This document shows, piece after piece, positions 1 to 10,493 of a DNA stretch of 64,000 nucleotides. The notes under the pieces are model-generated. The model was not told the origin of the DNA. It worked only from the letters and a program-made list of their open reading frames with translations, and made no database searches. The stretch covers positions 58,825,016 to 58,889,015 of the forward strand of contig OX465597.1 of NCBI GenBank assembly GCA_950022295.1. The letters run 5' to 3'. Positions within the stretch are counted from its first letter, which is position 1; each line of letters begins with the position of its first letter. Position numbers and translations under genes: made by a program. This stretch comes from Bromus sterilis (Eukaryota > Streptophyta > Magnoliopsida > Poales > Poaceae).

Positions 1-1112
1 AAGAGCGAAGTTTTATCACGGAGGATGACCCCTAAAAATGATGGTTTCTTGAAGCTCAACTCATCGAAGGAAATGAAGACCACGGCGCAAGACTTAGATG
101 TTTTTGTGTAGTTCTTTTTCTATTCTTTGATTCATAGGAAAAACCGTACTATCAAGAGGGTTTAGTTTGTGGACACCGAAGCTATTGTGAAAATGCTCAG
201 ATAAAATCTAAACCTAGTAAGAAGCCAGAGAGAAGAAATCTCATGTGCACTAAGTTAAGTTTCGGTAGCAAAGACTTCATTCTTTGGCTTCCGAACCAGA
301 ACTAAGTCTGTGAGTCAGCTTTACTTGTTCCTCAAGTAAAGTTGCGCATTGATGACTAATCCGAGCGTTGTGGACATGCGTCAAGCTGTTGCTTCGGGTC
401 AAATCAGTCATTTCGCACCTCAGGATCACCACTTATAAATGCGCCGACCCCGCCTCCATTTGCGGTTGGCTGCTCTGAGATTATTCCTGACAGAGATTGA
501 AGAGAGCATCCCAAGAACGCCACCGAATTAAAACCCAAAAGCCAATCCACTGAATCCTAAGTCCCATTGATCTGAGTAGATTCATCATGACTTAGGTGAA
601 AGCTTGCTAGCCTTGTTATCTTGGTGAACTGCAATCCTCCTAGACGGTTAGAGTGTCGTCTTCAGAGAGCGAAGAGTAATTGTCGCCTCGAAGTTCAAGT
701 TTGTCAAAGGTTTCAGAGATTTCCTTGATAATCTACCCCGAGTAAAAACTAACCAAGCTCAAGGAGATTGGTGTAGTGGACCAACAGACGGAGAGAGTTT
801 TGCTCCAGGTGTTCAGTCACCAGTCCCTCCAACCAGGCGTAGAGCTTTGTAGAGCATGAACTGGTCGAACAAACATCGTCGAGCCAAGAGTTCGTTTTAC
901 TTCAAGCACTTACATTCCGCATTGCATTTGCTTCCAGTCATGCTTCAACATGTTTTGATTCGTTGTGTTTAGATTCACTCCTAGTTTTGCTTCCCTGTTA
1001 CATGTTTCTGTGTTCTTCCTGTGATGTAATTTTGCTTCACTTCAAAGCTTCACTCGAAAATTTGAAGTGATCATTCACCCCCTCCCCCACTGATCACATA
1101 CTTGGACTTTCA
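1..1112 (+). repeat. 5' LTR of the SIRE-like element (start not visible)
   Basis: Noncoding stretch directly upstream of a Met-tRNA primer-binding site. It ends in ...CTTTCA at 1112, the expected CA terminus of an LTR. No TG start or duplication is visible, so the LTR probably begins upstream of the window. No ORF of note is present. Confidence 0.7.
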
Positions 1113-1114
1113 AT

Positions 1115-1126
1115 TGGTATCAGAGC
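1115..1126 (+). other. Primer-binding site, initiator Met-tRNA type
   Basis: TGGTATCAGAGC starts 2 nt after the CA end of the LTR. This is the standard PBS of plant Copia elements, complementary to the 3' end of initiator tRNA-Met. Confidence 0.92.
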
Positions 1127-1182
1127 TAGGCACTCCCTACACTTTGTGTGTTTTGGATTAATCTCTTGGAGTGTTTCCAAGT

Positions 1183-2331
1183 ATGTCTTTTGTAGCTGTT
1201 CGCTCCGGCGAACCCATTCCTGTATTCAATGGGAAGGATTACCCTTACTGGAAGGACAAGATGATGAATATCATTGCTATCAATTCTACTGCTTGGGAAG
1301 TTGTCAAGAATGGAGTTCAGCTTAAGGACAAGGATGCTCCCATAGCTGAAGAAATAAAAGGTCTAGCACTTGATTTTGAAGTCTGGGCGTTCATCACAAA
1401 TCATGTGACTCCAGAAAAGTATCATGAAGTGAAGAATATCCCCTCTGCCAAAGGTGTTTGGGACTATCTTCAAAAGATTGGAGAAGGTGTCTCAACTCAG
1501 AAAGATGCCAGAATTGAAACTCTCCGAAGCAAATTCTACCAATTCAAGAGACTCGAGGGAGAAAAGGTTTCCTCCATATACAACCGACTCACTGCTCTCG
1601 CTAATGATCTGATCTCCCTTGATGCTGAAGACATCACCAATCACATGGTGGTGAGAACTTTGCTTTGCTCTTTGGATGATTCCTTCGACCACATTGTGTT
1701 GATGATCAAGGAAAGGCCTGATTTTAGAAAACTTGTTGTTGCTGATATTCTTGAGAGACTCACTACCTTTGAGATGGAAGAAGAATAGAAGCGAGATATA
1801 AATGGCTCTCGAAGAAGATCACATGCACTAAAAGCAAGAGCTTCACGCCACTCTTCACCTGAAGTTGGTTCTGTTTCCGGTGTTGAATCTGATGATCCTG
1901 CAAGCATTGGGAAGGATTTGGCACTAATCATGAAGCGCTTCAATCGATTTCAAAGGAAAGGTTTCTCATCACCGAAGAAGAATTACTTGTCAAGTCACTC
2001 AAGCAATTCTTCTCGCCGTTCATCCTCACGAAGCTCTCCATCGAAGGACAACTGCTGCTACAAATGCAAGAAACCAGGCCACTACATAGCTGACTGCCCA
2101 TTGTGGGAAGCTAAAAACAAATCAGAGATTCCTCAAGCAAGTCTCACAGATCTTCAAAAAGCTATGAGTCAAAGAGACATGATTCCAGATCAAGAAGAGA
2201 CAAGAAGAAATATTCTGATGATGACAAGAAGAAGAAGTATCACAAGAGACGTTAGAGTTCTTCTTCGAAGACACACTCGTCTCGGCGAAGAAATTCTCAC
2301 CGTGCCAAGGCCTATCTGGGTAAATAAATGA
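1183..2331 (+). pseudogene. gag: SIRE-like gag: UBN2-type capsid region and zinc knuckle
   Basis: Nucleocapsid/capsid precursor that packages element RNA in the cytoplasmic particle. The best start is the ATG at 1183, giving MSFVAVRSGEP; the GTG at 1171 is less likely. The capsid region runs to an in-frame TAG at 1786-1788. The same frame then continues through a Ser/Arg-rich linker into a CCHC knuckle (CYKCKKPGHYIADC, about 2060-2100). After about 2190 the frame is lost and it stops at 2331. The single TAG between capsid and knuckle looks like a point mutation rather than a designed boundary. Gene identity is clear; function is lost. Confidence 0.8.
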
Positions 2332-2333
2332 AC

Positions 2334-3050
2334 TCTGAAGATGAAGCCTCTGGTTCCGAAGCATAATCAGGCTCAAGATCAGCGTCTGGTTCCGAGTCTG
2401 ATGGTGTTTCTGGTTTGGCATTTGCGTCGGCTGGTGCTTCGAGCTCATTCTTCACCAACAAAAACAGTGAAGATGAAACTCCTGCATGCTGCTTCATGGC
2501 CAAGGCAAAGGTATCTTCATCCAAAGTTACCTATGATACTTCTGATTGCTCTTCATATGACAGTGACTCAAAGATAATCTATGCTAAACTTGCTAAAATT
2601 GCTTCAATCCAACAAGATGAACTTGATTCGCTACGCAAAACTATTAAGAAATCAGAAGCCCTGTTGATCGATGAGATAGAGAAAGGTCAAACTTTAACTA
2701 ATGAGCATGCTGCTCTAAAGGAGAAGTTTGAAGAACTATCCTCTCGGCATGATCTTCTTTCAGTAGACTATGAGAAACTCACCTATGAATTTCTTCAGAG
2801 GAAAATGGCTCTCGAAAAACTGAAAGAGGCCCATGAAGAGTTGGAAAACGTTAATCTCTCTCTCATGGCTCAACAGGGTTCTGAAGCAAATCATAATTCT
2901 GATTCTCCATGCTTAACTTGTTTGGAACAAAGCAAAACTGATTCTAAAGGCAAAGCACCTATTGTTATTGATGATACTAATGCCTCAGATGAGGAAAACT
3001 CTGTTGTTACCGAGGAACTCCTCAGGTTGAAAGATTTTTTTGAAACATGA
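2334..3050 (+). pseudogene. Coiled-coil extension of SIRE-like gag
   Basis: Follows the zinc knuckle in a shifted frame. From about 2560 the translation is a heptad-rich helix (runs of E, K, L such as ALKEKFEELSSRH), after an acidic Ser-rich segment and before an acidic DDTNASDEEN segment. It ends at TGA 3048-3050. A long coiled coil after the knuckle is typical of the large SIRE-lineage gag. The start of this piece is not a real initiation site; it is the continuation of gag after a frameshift. Confidence 0.6.
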
Positions 3051-3617
3051 CTGTTCAAAAGTGTTCAGGGACACCAGTACCTTTGTGATATCCTGAAGAA
3101 GGCTCTCCTTCACAGGAATCCTAGGAATGAAGGTGTTGGCTTTGAAATGAAGCTAAACCCTGATGGCACTTACTGGGAACCTGAGCAGTACCCAAAGACT
3201 GTATGGGTTTTAGCGAAGGATAAGCCTATAAACATTGCTAACCTTTCAGGATTCAACTGCAAAATTGACAAGGCTATTGTTGACGAATCACTTGATTCTG
3301 ACTACAAGCTTATCAAGAACCAGGAAGGAAAGGTATCGGCCGAATACATTGGTGCCCCTCCAAAGAATGGTTTCTATAAGAGACAAATTTGGGTGCGCAA
3401 GTCACTCGTTGAGAAATTGCCTGCTAGCCATTCTATGGAGGGGAAGTCTTCGGTACCACCGAAACACTTCTATTCTCTCGAGGAGAGAAATGATTCACTG
3501 GTGCCCGAATCAAATGTTTCTAAAAAGGAATATTATCGCACTGGTCGTTACAATCATCGACACCGTGATAATAACGATAAAATTGCATATGCTCATTCAT
3601 ATCCTAACCCTTCGTAG
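3051..3617 (+). pseudogene. Gag-protease spacer of the SIRE-like element
   Basis: Same frame as the coiled-coil piece, continuing past the TGA at 3048-3050 to a TAG at 3615-3617. The translation carries tryptophans and basic clusters (for example TVWVLAKDKP, QIWVRKSLVEK) and ends in a His/Asn/Arg-rich tail. I recognise no domain. It lies where SIRE elements carry the gag-protease linker. Confidence 0.5.
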
Positions 3618-3734
3618 AGGAATTTCATTTATGGTGTACTTGATGGTCCCCCTAGGCAATATAATCCTGTGCGCTTTAATATTGCTTCGACAAGTGCTTC
3701 CACGTCTTCTCAGTCACCTACTCGTTTGTGGGTG

Positions 3735-4315
3735 GTTAAGAAGAACTAATTCTTCTGCAGGGCTATGTCTACGGTGGATCCGAATGGGTCATGGACATTG
3801 GATGCACTAATCATATGACCGGAGACAAGGGGTTGTTCACCGAAGAAAAACTATCTCAATCTTCTCAGAACTACATTACCTTCGGTGACAACAATAAGGG
3901 TAAAGTTTTAGGTTTGGGTAAGGTTGCCATATCGAAGGATAAGCATATTGATAAAGTTATGCTTGTTTAATCTCTTGGTTATAATCTCATGTCTATCTCA
4001 AAACTTTGTGATATGGGTATGCTTGTTCTATTTTCTGCTTCGCGTTGTGTTGTATTTTCATAGGATGACTATACATTTGTCTTCGAGGGTTACCGAAAAA
4101 GAGATTTATATATCGTTGATTTTCTTCCGGCCCTGCCGTATCCACATGCTTAATGGAAAAAGCTTCATCTGGATGGTTATGGCATAGAAGACTTGGTCAT
4201 GCACGGATGAGAAATCTTCAAACTCTAGTGAAGAAGAAGCATGTTATTGGCCTTAGCGAAGTAAAATTCGGTAAGGATCATCTCTGCAGTGCCTGTGAAG
4301 CTGGCAAGATTACTA
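3735..4315 (+). pseudogene. pol: Protease and GAG-pre-integrase remnant, broken by the MITE
   Basis: The Copia protease signature appears as WVMDIGCTNHMTGDK near 3787-3830. The usual D-S-G triad reads D-I-G, so the catalytic motif is altered. Downstream the frame holds the expected beta-rich stretch (GKVLGLGKVAI) and then several stops. From about 4180 the pre-integrase zinc region is visible (RRLGHARMRNL, then CSACEAGK near 4290-4306). The piece ends where a Stowaway MITE is inserted. Dead copy. Confidence 0.75.
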
Positions 4316-4574
4316 CTCCCTCCGTTCCTTGATATAAGGTGTATAGTTTTCTTTAAAAAGTCAAACATTTTCTACTTTGACCAGATTTATAGCAAAAACT
4401 ATCAACATCTATGACATTTAATAACTACAATATGAAAATATATTTAAAGATGAATCTGATGATATTGTTTTGGTATAATTTATGTCAATGTATTTATCTA
4501 CAAATCCGGTCAAAGTTAACTAGGTTTGTCTTTTTGAAATAAACTATACACCTTATATTTAGGAATGGAGGGAG
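4316..4574. mobile_element. Stowaway-type MITE (Tc1/mariner derived), 259 bp
   Basis: Begins CTCCCTCCGTTCC and ends with its inverted complement GGAATGGAGGGAG. The terminal inverted repeats extend to about 34 bp with few mismatches and include the ATAAGGTGTATAG core. It is flanked by the dinucleotide duplication TA (4314-4315 and 4575-4576), the Stowaway target. It has no coding capacity. It interrupts the SIRE-like pre-integrase/integrase reading frame; removing it with one TA rejoins the flanking codons in frame. Confidence 0.95.
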
Positions 4575-4576
4575 TA

Positions 4577-5295
4577 AGAAACATCATTCAGCGAAGACCA
4601 TCATGACTACTACTCGTTCCCTTGAATTGCTTCACATGGATCTTTTCGGTCCTCAAAATTATGCAAGTCTGGGAGGCAACAAATATGGTCTAGTTATTGT
4701 TGATGATTTCTCTCGCTATACTTGGGTTTTCTTTCTGGATGACAAGAGAAAAGTTGTTGAAATCTTCAAGTCATTCACTAAGAGAGCTCAAACTAAATAT
4801 GAATTATCTCTGAAGCACATCCGAAGTGATAATGGAACTGAATTCAACAATACTCATATTGAAGATTTTCTTGATGATTATGGTCTCACCCAAGAGTTCT
4901 CAGTTGCTTATACACCCCAACAAAATTGTGTAGTTGAAAGGAAGAATAGAACTCTTATTGAAATGGCCAGAACTATGCTTGCTGAAAATAAGAATCCTAT
5001 CAGGTTCTGGGCCGAAGCAATTAACACTGTCTGTCATATCATCAACAAGGTTTACCTTCATAAATTTCTGAAGAAAACTTCATATGAGCTTATCACTGGT
5101 AACAAGCCCAATGTTTCATATCTTAGGGTATTTGGCGCTCCTTGTTTTGTTAGAGATATGAATCATAGCTCCAAATTTTCCCCTAAGGCACATGAAGGTT
5201 TCCTTCTAGGTTATGGCTCAAATTCTCACACTTACAGAGTGTATAACTCTCACTTTGGGAAAGTTATGGAAAATGTAAATTTTAGTGACGAGGAT
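4577..5295 (+). pseudogene. pol: SIRE-like integrase core, truncated by T1
   Basis: Retroviral-type integrase that inserts element cDNA into chromosomes. The catalytic D-D-E residues are visible in HMDLFGP, IRSDNGTEF and CVVERKNRT; the last usually reads GVVERKNRT, so one conserved Gly is Cys. The C-terminal part (SYLRVFGAPCFV, GFLLGYGSNSHTYRV) is also recognisable. The open frame runs to a stop formed by the first bases of T1 (TGA of its TGACC terminus at 5296), so the insertion itself supplies the stop codon. Confidence 0.85.
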
Positions 5296-5734
5296 TGACC
5301 TCGGAAAATCCCATGATCAGGGACCCTGTGTTAGATCGTAGAGAGGATGAGCAGGTTGGCGATACTCGTCGGCTAATAGGAGACAGTACTTCCTGCTCGA
5401 TTGTATTATGCGGGAGGTGATTACAGTGGCGGTCAAGGCGAGTTCGCTCAAGACCGGAGGTGTTGATTGAAGATTGGATGCCCTGAGCCTTCACCCCTCC
5501 CAGCCTTTATATACTAGGTTGGGTCTCGGGGAGTCCGACTCAGGTTACAGGGACGATTGCCTAATCTAGCTTTGCCTTGGACGCCAAGTCTTGAATTACA
5601 TGTTGGTCGCGGACTCCTACGTCGATGCCTTGAGTGGTCCAGTCATGGGCCTATCAAGGCTTCCAGCGGGCCTTCTGTCTTCATATGCACCAGGTATCCT
5701 CACACGCAGGAGTCGTGGGGTCACCCCCTCGTCA
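5296..5734 (-). repeat. 3' LTR of T1 (about 439 bp)
   Basis: Starts TGACC and ends ...CCTCGTCA on the plus strand. It is homologous along its length to the LTRs of T2 at 44165-44601 and 57550-59681, but clearly diverged from them. A minus-strand TATA-like motif lies at 5506-5513 (TTTATATA on the plus strand). The TGAC...GTCA termini match those of T2. Confidence 0.85.
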
Positions 5735-7040
5735 GTAGCCCCCGAGTGCCTGGGGGACTCGAAGAGTCGCGCAGGGACTTGAATCCATCATCGCTTTTCT
5801 TCACATGTGCAGTGCGGCTGCGAGTCATTGGCTGTTTAGCCATAAAAATGTTTATTCGAGGGATGATAAGATGAAAGGGACCAAGGTAGTCGACTGGTCG
5901 AGCCTTTATGAATTGCGCTAGTGGCAAATACCTTAGTAGCCCAATCAAGCCCGTGTCCCTCGACACGAACTTGGAAACGACTGGTGTCTAGCAAAGTCCA
6001 TGCTGCTACAGGCCTTACATGATCAATGCCGCCGGTCTCAGCAAACAGCCTTAACGCGTCCGTTATCGGCTCATCTTTCTTCATGCAAGCGCATGGAAAA
6101 CATCGGGAGTGAAGTCGCGCTGTGGCAAGTCCCGGCCCGGCCGACTGCGCAGCGGGGTCTTACCTACGCGCTAAGCTTGCGCAGCATCTGAGGTGCAGTG
6201 TATCGCCGCCCAGGCATCATTTTTTATAGAGGCGCGGAGCCTAATTAGCGATGCACCCACTTGGAATAAACAGATCAAGTGGACTATTAGTAGTCACCCA
6301 CGGAGCTTTTGCAAGCTCAGGCGAGGAGTCGATAAGAGATGCACCCACTCGGATAGTCATCGAGTGCGTGAGCAGTTGTCCTCCTGGGTATTAGTCGAGT
6401 CTTGCGAGTAGCCACTCGAATGCTTCGTTATCTTCTGGGTGAGGGAGCACCTGAACTCTGTAGGTGTATCTCTTTTTGTTAGTGCGAGTGATCACTCGAG
6501 CATATCTTTGCCTTCTAGGTGAGGGAGCACCCAAACTCTGTAGATGTATTTGTTCTTGATAGGGGGGAATAGCCACCTGCATCCTCGAAGTTTGGACCTT
6601 TCTCTGTTTTTAGCAAAGGAAAGGCGCTCCGGATGGGAGTAAAATTATTGGAACAAAGTCAAAAATTTTTGTCACAAAGAGACAGGGAGTCTTTACCGGG
6701 CTTGATTTTACCAGTTGTTTTTATCTTGAATCAGCCTTCTTGGATTGTCGCGAGGATAAGCATCGTAATAATGCTTTTGGTGACCGCTTGGTTTCCGAAC
6801 CGTCACATCTCCTGATCAGCCATAATGACAACTTGGACGTTGCGCTGCAATCCAGCGTTGCTGCTGCCCGTTGGGTTTTCGAGGCGTGTATGGGAAACAT
6901 GCGAGATTTGATGCGTCCTTTATTGAATAGTGCTGGATGTGAAGAGGGATCTTGTCTTTGAATTTGTAGCGCCAAGCGCGTTGGTCTTGAATTAAGGATA
7001 GCGCCGGCTAGGTTTCTGCGTGTTTTCCTTGCCCCTGGTA
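5735..7040. other. T1 spacer between 3' LTR and antisense gene, with a degenerate ~85-bp repeat
   Basis: Noncoding. It begins with the T1 polypurine-side motif (plus strand GTAGCCCCCGAGTGCC), also found after the T2 LTR. Between about 6360 and 6570 a motif containing GGTGAGGGAGCACC recurs with GAGTGATCACTCGA-like palindromes. The same motif recurs at 45180-45400 in T2. I see no credible gene; short ORFs here are shadows. Confidence 0.6.
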
Positions 7041-7045
7041 TGTGC

Positions 7046-7053
7046 TATAAATA
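7046..7053 (+). promoter_or_regulatory. TATA box for the T1 antisense gene
   Basis: TATAAATA about 68 bp upstream of the ATG at 7121, on the strand opposite to gag-pol. Spacing fits a plant TATA plus a short 5' UTR rich in pyrimidines (about 7070-7115). Confidence 0.6.
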
Positions 7054-7120
7054 CCTGTTGTTATTTTCCTGAGCTCAGCGTCTATTATTCTGCCATCTTT
7101 TCCTTCGCCTTCTTCATGAT

Positions 7121-7755
7121 ATGGCGCCCAAGCGTGGTGGCGGCGTAATTGCTGTTAGCCCTTCTGGCGGCGTGGTTGGCCGAGGTCGTGGCCGACGCGG
7201 CCGTGGTGGCCGCACGCCTCGTTCTTCGTGTGGTGGACATCGTGGAGCTACGACAGCACCTCCCTCTTCTTACATGGAGGAGGGTGTTTGGCTCTACGAC
7301 TTTATTCTGCGTGTTCTGAGCCGGACCACTACTCGGATTCCTCTTCCGTCTTCATTTGCCTACATTGTTTCTGAGCTCAATTTGAGGGGTCTGAGGCTCC
7401 AGCTTCAAGGTGTGCTCTATCTCCCTCATGGGTGGAGCTTGAGGTTGATAATTCGTTCCTGATTTTCTTTGGATCTGGCTAGAGGTCATTTTCTCGACGG
7501 CTGAATTTGCGTGATGGAGATAGCCTTTGCTGTCGTTTTGATGGAAAAGTTACTCTCATCGTCCGTGCGTTTAATGCTGGCGGCAATCGTCTGGACCCGT
7601 ACAGGGAGGACTCGAGCAGTACTGGTTCTAGAGAGTCAAATGGTGCTTCGGCTTCAACTTCTTCTTCTGCCGACTCCTCGACTGGTGGTGCTTTCTCTTC
7701 TAGTTCTAGGGAGAACTCGGACGTCAAGCGACCAGCCAAGAGGGTGCGCCGGTAG
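7121..7755 (+). pseudogene. T1 antisense gene with a B3-like DNA-binding domain (broken)
   Basis: Begins at ATG 7121 with a Gly/Arg-rich N-terminus (GRGRGRRGRGGR). About residue 50 onward the translation follows the B3 pattern: DFILRVLSRTTTRIPLPSSF, then VLYLPHGWSLRL. A frameshift near 7450 moves to a frame reading FGSG-stop-RSFSRRLNLRDGD, then CRFDGKVTLIVRAF. The stop sits where B3 domains have the conserved GW tryptophan (TGG to TAG would explain it). A Ser-rich tail and a basic end (RPAKRVRR) finish at TAG 7755. B3 domains bind DNA in plant transcription factors (ARF, RAV, ABI3 families). Assignment is by eye; no profile search was run. It sits antisense to gag-pol, just inside the 3' LTR. 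Confidence 0.55.
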
Positions 7756-8050
7756 GCAAGATCACCAAGATCAGGAAGGTGGCGAGTTGCTCTTCGCAGG
7801 CTTAGTTCTTACTTTGTCTGTGATGATGCTCGTCAAGATGTGGACCAAAGTGCCAATTATCTCAGCATGTGCGCACATGTAGAAGTCATAATTCTTGGTG
7901 GTTTTTGGTCTTGTGGTCCTCTGATGTGTAGTAGGGCTTTTGTCTTTTGGTACCGAGCTTTGAATCACTCTGACATGTAATTTGTGCTGCCTTCGGGTCC
8001 TTTGTAATGGAAATAGTCTTCGAGTCCTTGTTTAATGAAAATTGTCTTCG
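7756..8050 (+). other. Probable 3' UTR of the T1 antisense gene
   Basis: T-rich noncoding stretch after the stop at 7755, with TGTAATTTGTG and TTGTAATGGAAA motifs that resemble plant polyadenylation-region elements. No ORF of interest. Confidence 0.35.
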
Positions 8051-8059
8051 AGTGCCTTG

Positions 8060-8540
8060 CAGTACTATCGGGTGCGCGGCAGCGCTCCCGATGGGAGTAG
8101 CCCCGAGGCGACGTTCGACTTGTAGAGTCGGACGTAGACAGGCGCACCTTCTTGCGGCTGTACTGTTGTTCCAAATTTTCATCAGGTACGTGGCAGCGCT
8201 CCCGATGGGAGTAGCCCCCGAGTCTTTAGGTGATCACTTGTGATCGGGTGAAGACTTTAAAAAATTGCTCTGTCCGATGTCTGCTTTATCCTTATCTTTG
8301 GGAAATAGATTGTGCTGATGCGAAAACTTTGAGTGCGACTTCTTTTTAAAACGATGCGGACGAAGTAATGTCTTTCAGGGAAAGTCTTTTCTCGAGCGCC
8401 CTAGTGTTGTAGGTGTCGTCGTGTAAAAGAAATAGCGTCTCTCGGGGGGAGTCTGGCTCGAGCCCGCGAGTGCTTTAAGTGTCGTCGCATAAGAGAAATA
8501 GCGTCTCTCGGGGGGAGTCTGCGCTCGAGCCCCCGAGTGC
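8060..8540. repeat. T1 tandem array, left part (hairpin-core repeats)
   Basis: Two copies of a GGCAGCGCTCCCGATGGGAG motif occur near 8075 and 8190, ending in AGTAGCCCC(C)GAG. From about 8370 a 67-bp unit repeats, built on CTCTCGGGGGGAGTCTG and GCTCGAGCCCCCGAGTGC, which together can form a stem. The array is cut at 8540 by F2 and resumes at 39480 after duplication of AGTGC, so the two halves are one array. Confidence 0.85.
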
Positions 8541-8576
8541 TGATACGTACAAAACGTATCTATAATTGCTACTTGC
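8541..8576 (+). repeat. First 36 bp of the F2 5' LTR
   Basis: TGATACGTACAAAACGTATC and following bases align with the start of the F2 3' LTR at 37802. The LTR is interrupted by F1, whose target copy CTTGC occupies 8572-8576. The LTR resumes at 34689 with TCCATGCCTC, exactly the sequence that follows in the 3' LTR. Confidence 0.92.
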
Positions 8577-8766
8577 TGATACGTCTCAAACGTATCTACT
8601 TTTCCAAACACTTTTGCTACTGTTTTGGTTTCATTCTTGCATGATTTGAACGAAACTAACCCGGACTGACGCTGTTTTCAGCAAAGCTACCAATGTTGTT
8701 TTCTTTTGTGCATGTTTCTGAATATTTAGGTACGCTGGAAAAATCCCAAAAAAATATATAAAAAAT

Positions 8767-10479
8767 TGTTGGATATGTGCCCTAGAGACAAATTAATAAA
8801 GACATTTGTCACATATCCGTTTTGTTCATAATACATTTTATACTGTGCTATAACTGTATTACTTGGAAATACTAATACAGGTGTAGTATAAAACATGGTC
8901 CGTAGTTTAACTCGGGTAAACTATCTCATTGGGCAATTGATTGATCAAGCTTTCCTGATCATGGCGACACTTAAGTCCATTGACAATGAGGTCATATCAT
9001 TAAGGAGAATGATGTGATGGACGTACACCCACCTAAAGTATTGCAATGTGATCGAGTCACATAGTTCAGCGTTGCTATGACTTTGTAACGTATGGCTTAG
9101 TCCTTAGACCGTAATGATCATACGTAATCACGATCTATGAGGAGACTTTGATTTGTATCCCACCTCCTGACTGAAATATGCTGGCTATAACGGAGCACTT
9201 TGGGTATTCCGAAATAGATGGTTGATGAGTATGTTAATAGATCAAAGCGGGATTTGTCAGTCCTTGTGACAGGACAGGTACTGTGGGCCCACTCGGTGAT
9301 ATTGCATCAACACCTTGCAAGGACGTGACTAGGTCACAAGAGATGCAATGATCATGGACGAGAGAAGTTGTTTGTTGTGAACGAGATGTGAACACGGTAT
9401 GTGGGATACCAACGATCAAACCTCGGACAAACAAAGTACCGCAGCACAAAGGGATTACGTCGTATCGTTAACGGTTTCCAAAAGCGATCGAAGTTCATTC
9501 GATGGAAGCGCAGGGGCTGTCAAGGATTGTAACCAGGTCCAACTGACTAGTCATTGGTCAATGAGAAGAGTCTCGACCATATCTGTTGTTTCCCGGACCG
9601 TTAGGGTGTTACACTTAAGGGCAATCGATGCATAGGACAGTTACGGGATCAATCGGTGAAATAGGAGAAATCACCGGAATAGTTCCGGAGGAGGACGGAA
9701 TGGTTTCCGGACATTTTCAATAGTTCAAAATAAAGTTTAATTGTTTTAATAATGTTTTATTATTTAATTATCTGAATTAAATATTTAAAACATATTAAAT
9801 AAATTAAAAAAATGGGAAAAAGGCTATATGGGCCCATGGGGCCCATTAGGGGAGGAGGGGGTTTCCCCCCTTTGGGCTTGGCGCCAAGGGTGGGGCCCAT
9901 CCCCCCCTATGGCCGGCGCACCTCCCCCCCCTTGGGGGTTTAGTCCCACATGGGGGTGGGGAGGAGGATCACACCCCCCTTGGCCTATATAAGGAGGGGT
10001 AGACCCCCCTTTTTCCAACACACCAATCTCCTTCTTTCTTCCTTCTCCTTTTCCGGAAGTGGACTCCCCTTGTTTGGAGTCTGCACCAGGATTGGAGTTC
10101 TCCACCATAAGGCAGGCCGTCGCTCTGCTGGAGTCGGGATCCGTAGCCGTCTTTCTTCCGCTGCTTTCCTGGTTCGGAGCCCTGGAGGAACATCGATTGT
10201 ACCGTACGTGTATAATCTCTTCGAGGCACTACACCTGTGGTGCTACTTCGTCGCTGGAGGTTTACCGGGAGTCATCCTCGCCGGTGGTGGTCTTCTACAC
10301 GACAGGGAGGTCGTAGTTCTGAGTCTACGCCAACCATGTTCGTAAGAACGTTTCCCTCTTTCGGTCTTCAAAGGTATGAACACCGATTCCCTCCGTTACT
10401 TTACATCGCCATAGCATAGATCTTGGGTTCAGGTACCGTAGGTGTGAAATATTTGTGTTTTCTGCCCCGTATCCCAACA
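8767..10479 (+). repeat. 5' LTR of C1
   Basis: TGTTGGATATGTGCC...TATCCCAACA. It contains the promoter TATA at 9985-9994 and a C/G-rich block just upstream (about 9830-9975). Short ORFs inside it are not genes. Confidence 0.96.
9985..9994 (+). promoter_or_regulatory. TATA box of the C1 5' LTR
   Basis: CTATATAAGG, preserved identically in the 3' LTR at 16729-16738. It is followed by a pyrimidine-rich tract that likely marks the transcription start region. Confidence 0.75.
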
Positions 10480-10480
10480 G

Positions 10481-10493
10481 TGGTATCATGAGC
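10481..10493 (+). other. Primer-binding site of C1 (variant Met-tRNA type)
   Basis: TGGTATCATGAGC one base after the LTR. Compared with the usual TGGTATCAGAGC it carries an extra T and so is an imperfect match to initiator tRNA-Met. C2 has the canonical form. Confidence 0.85.

Larger units (their letters stand above)
1..5295 (+). mobile_element. SIRE-like Copia retrotransposon, 5' part (layer 0 host of the nest)
   Basis: The oldest element in the window. In order it shows a 5' LTR, a Met-tRNA primer site, gag, a CCHC zinc knuckle, a long coiled-coil gag extension, a protease remnant, a GAG-pre-integrase segment and an integrase core. The domain order PR before INT before RT is that of Copia, and the large coiled-coil gag extension suggests the SIRE/Maximus lineage (inference). 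The reading frame has several stops and frameshifts, so the copy is dead. It is cut at 5295 by Tat element T1. Its RT, RNase H and 3' LTR should lie beyond the far end of T1, outside the window. Confidence 0.85.

Noticed and set aside
5557..5874. 105-codon frame in the T1 LTR and spacer
   Set aside because: Spans the LTR boundary; homologous sequence in T2 does not keep the frame.
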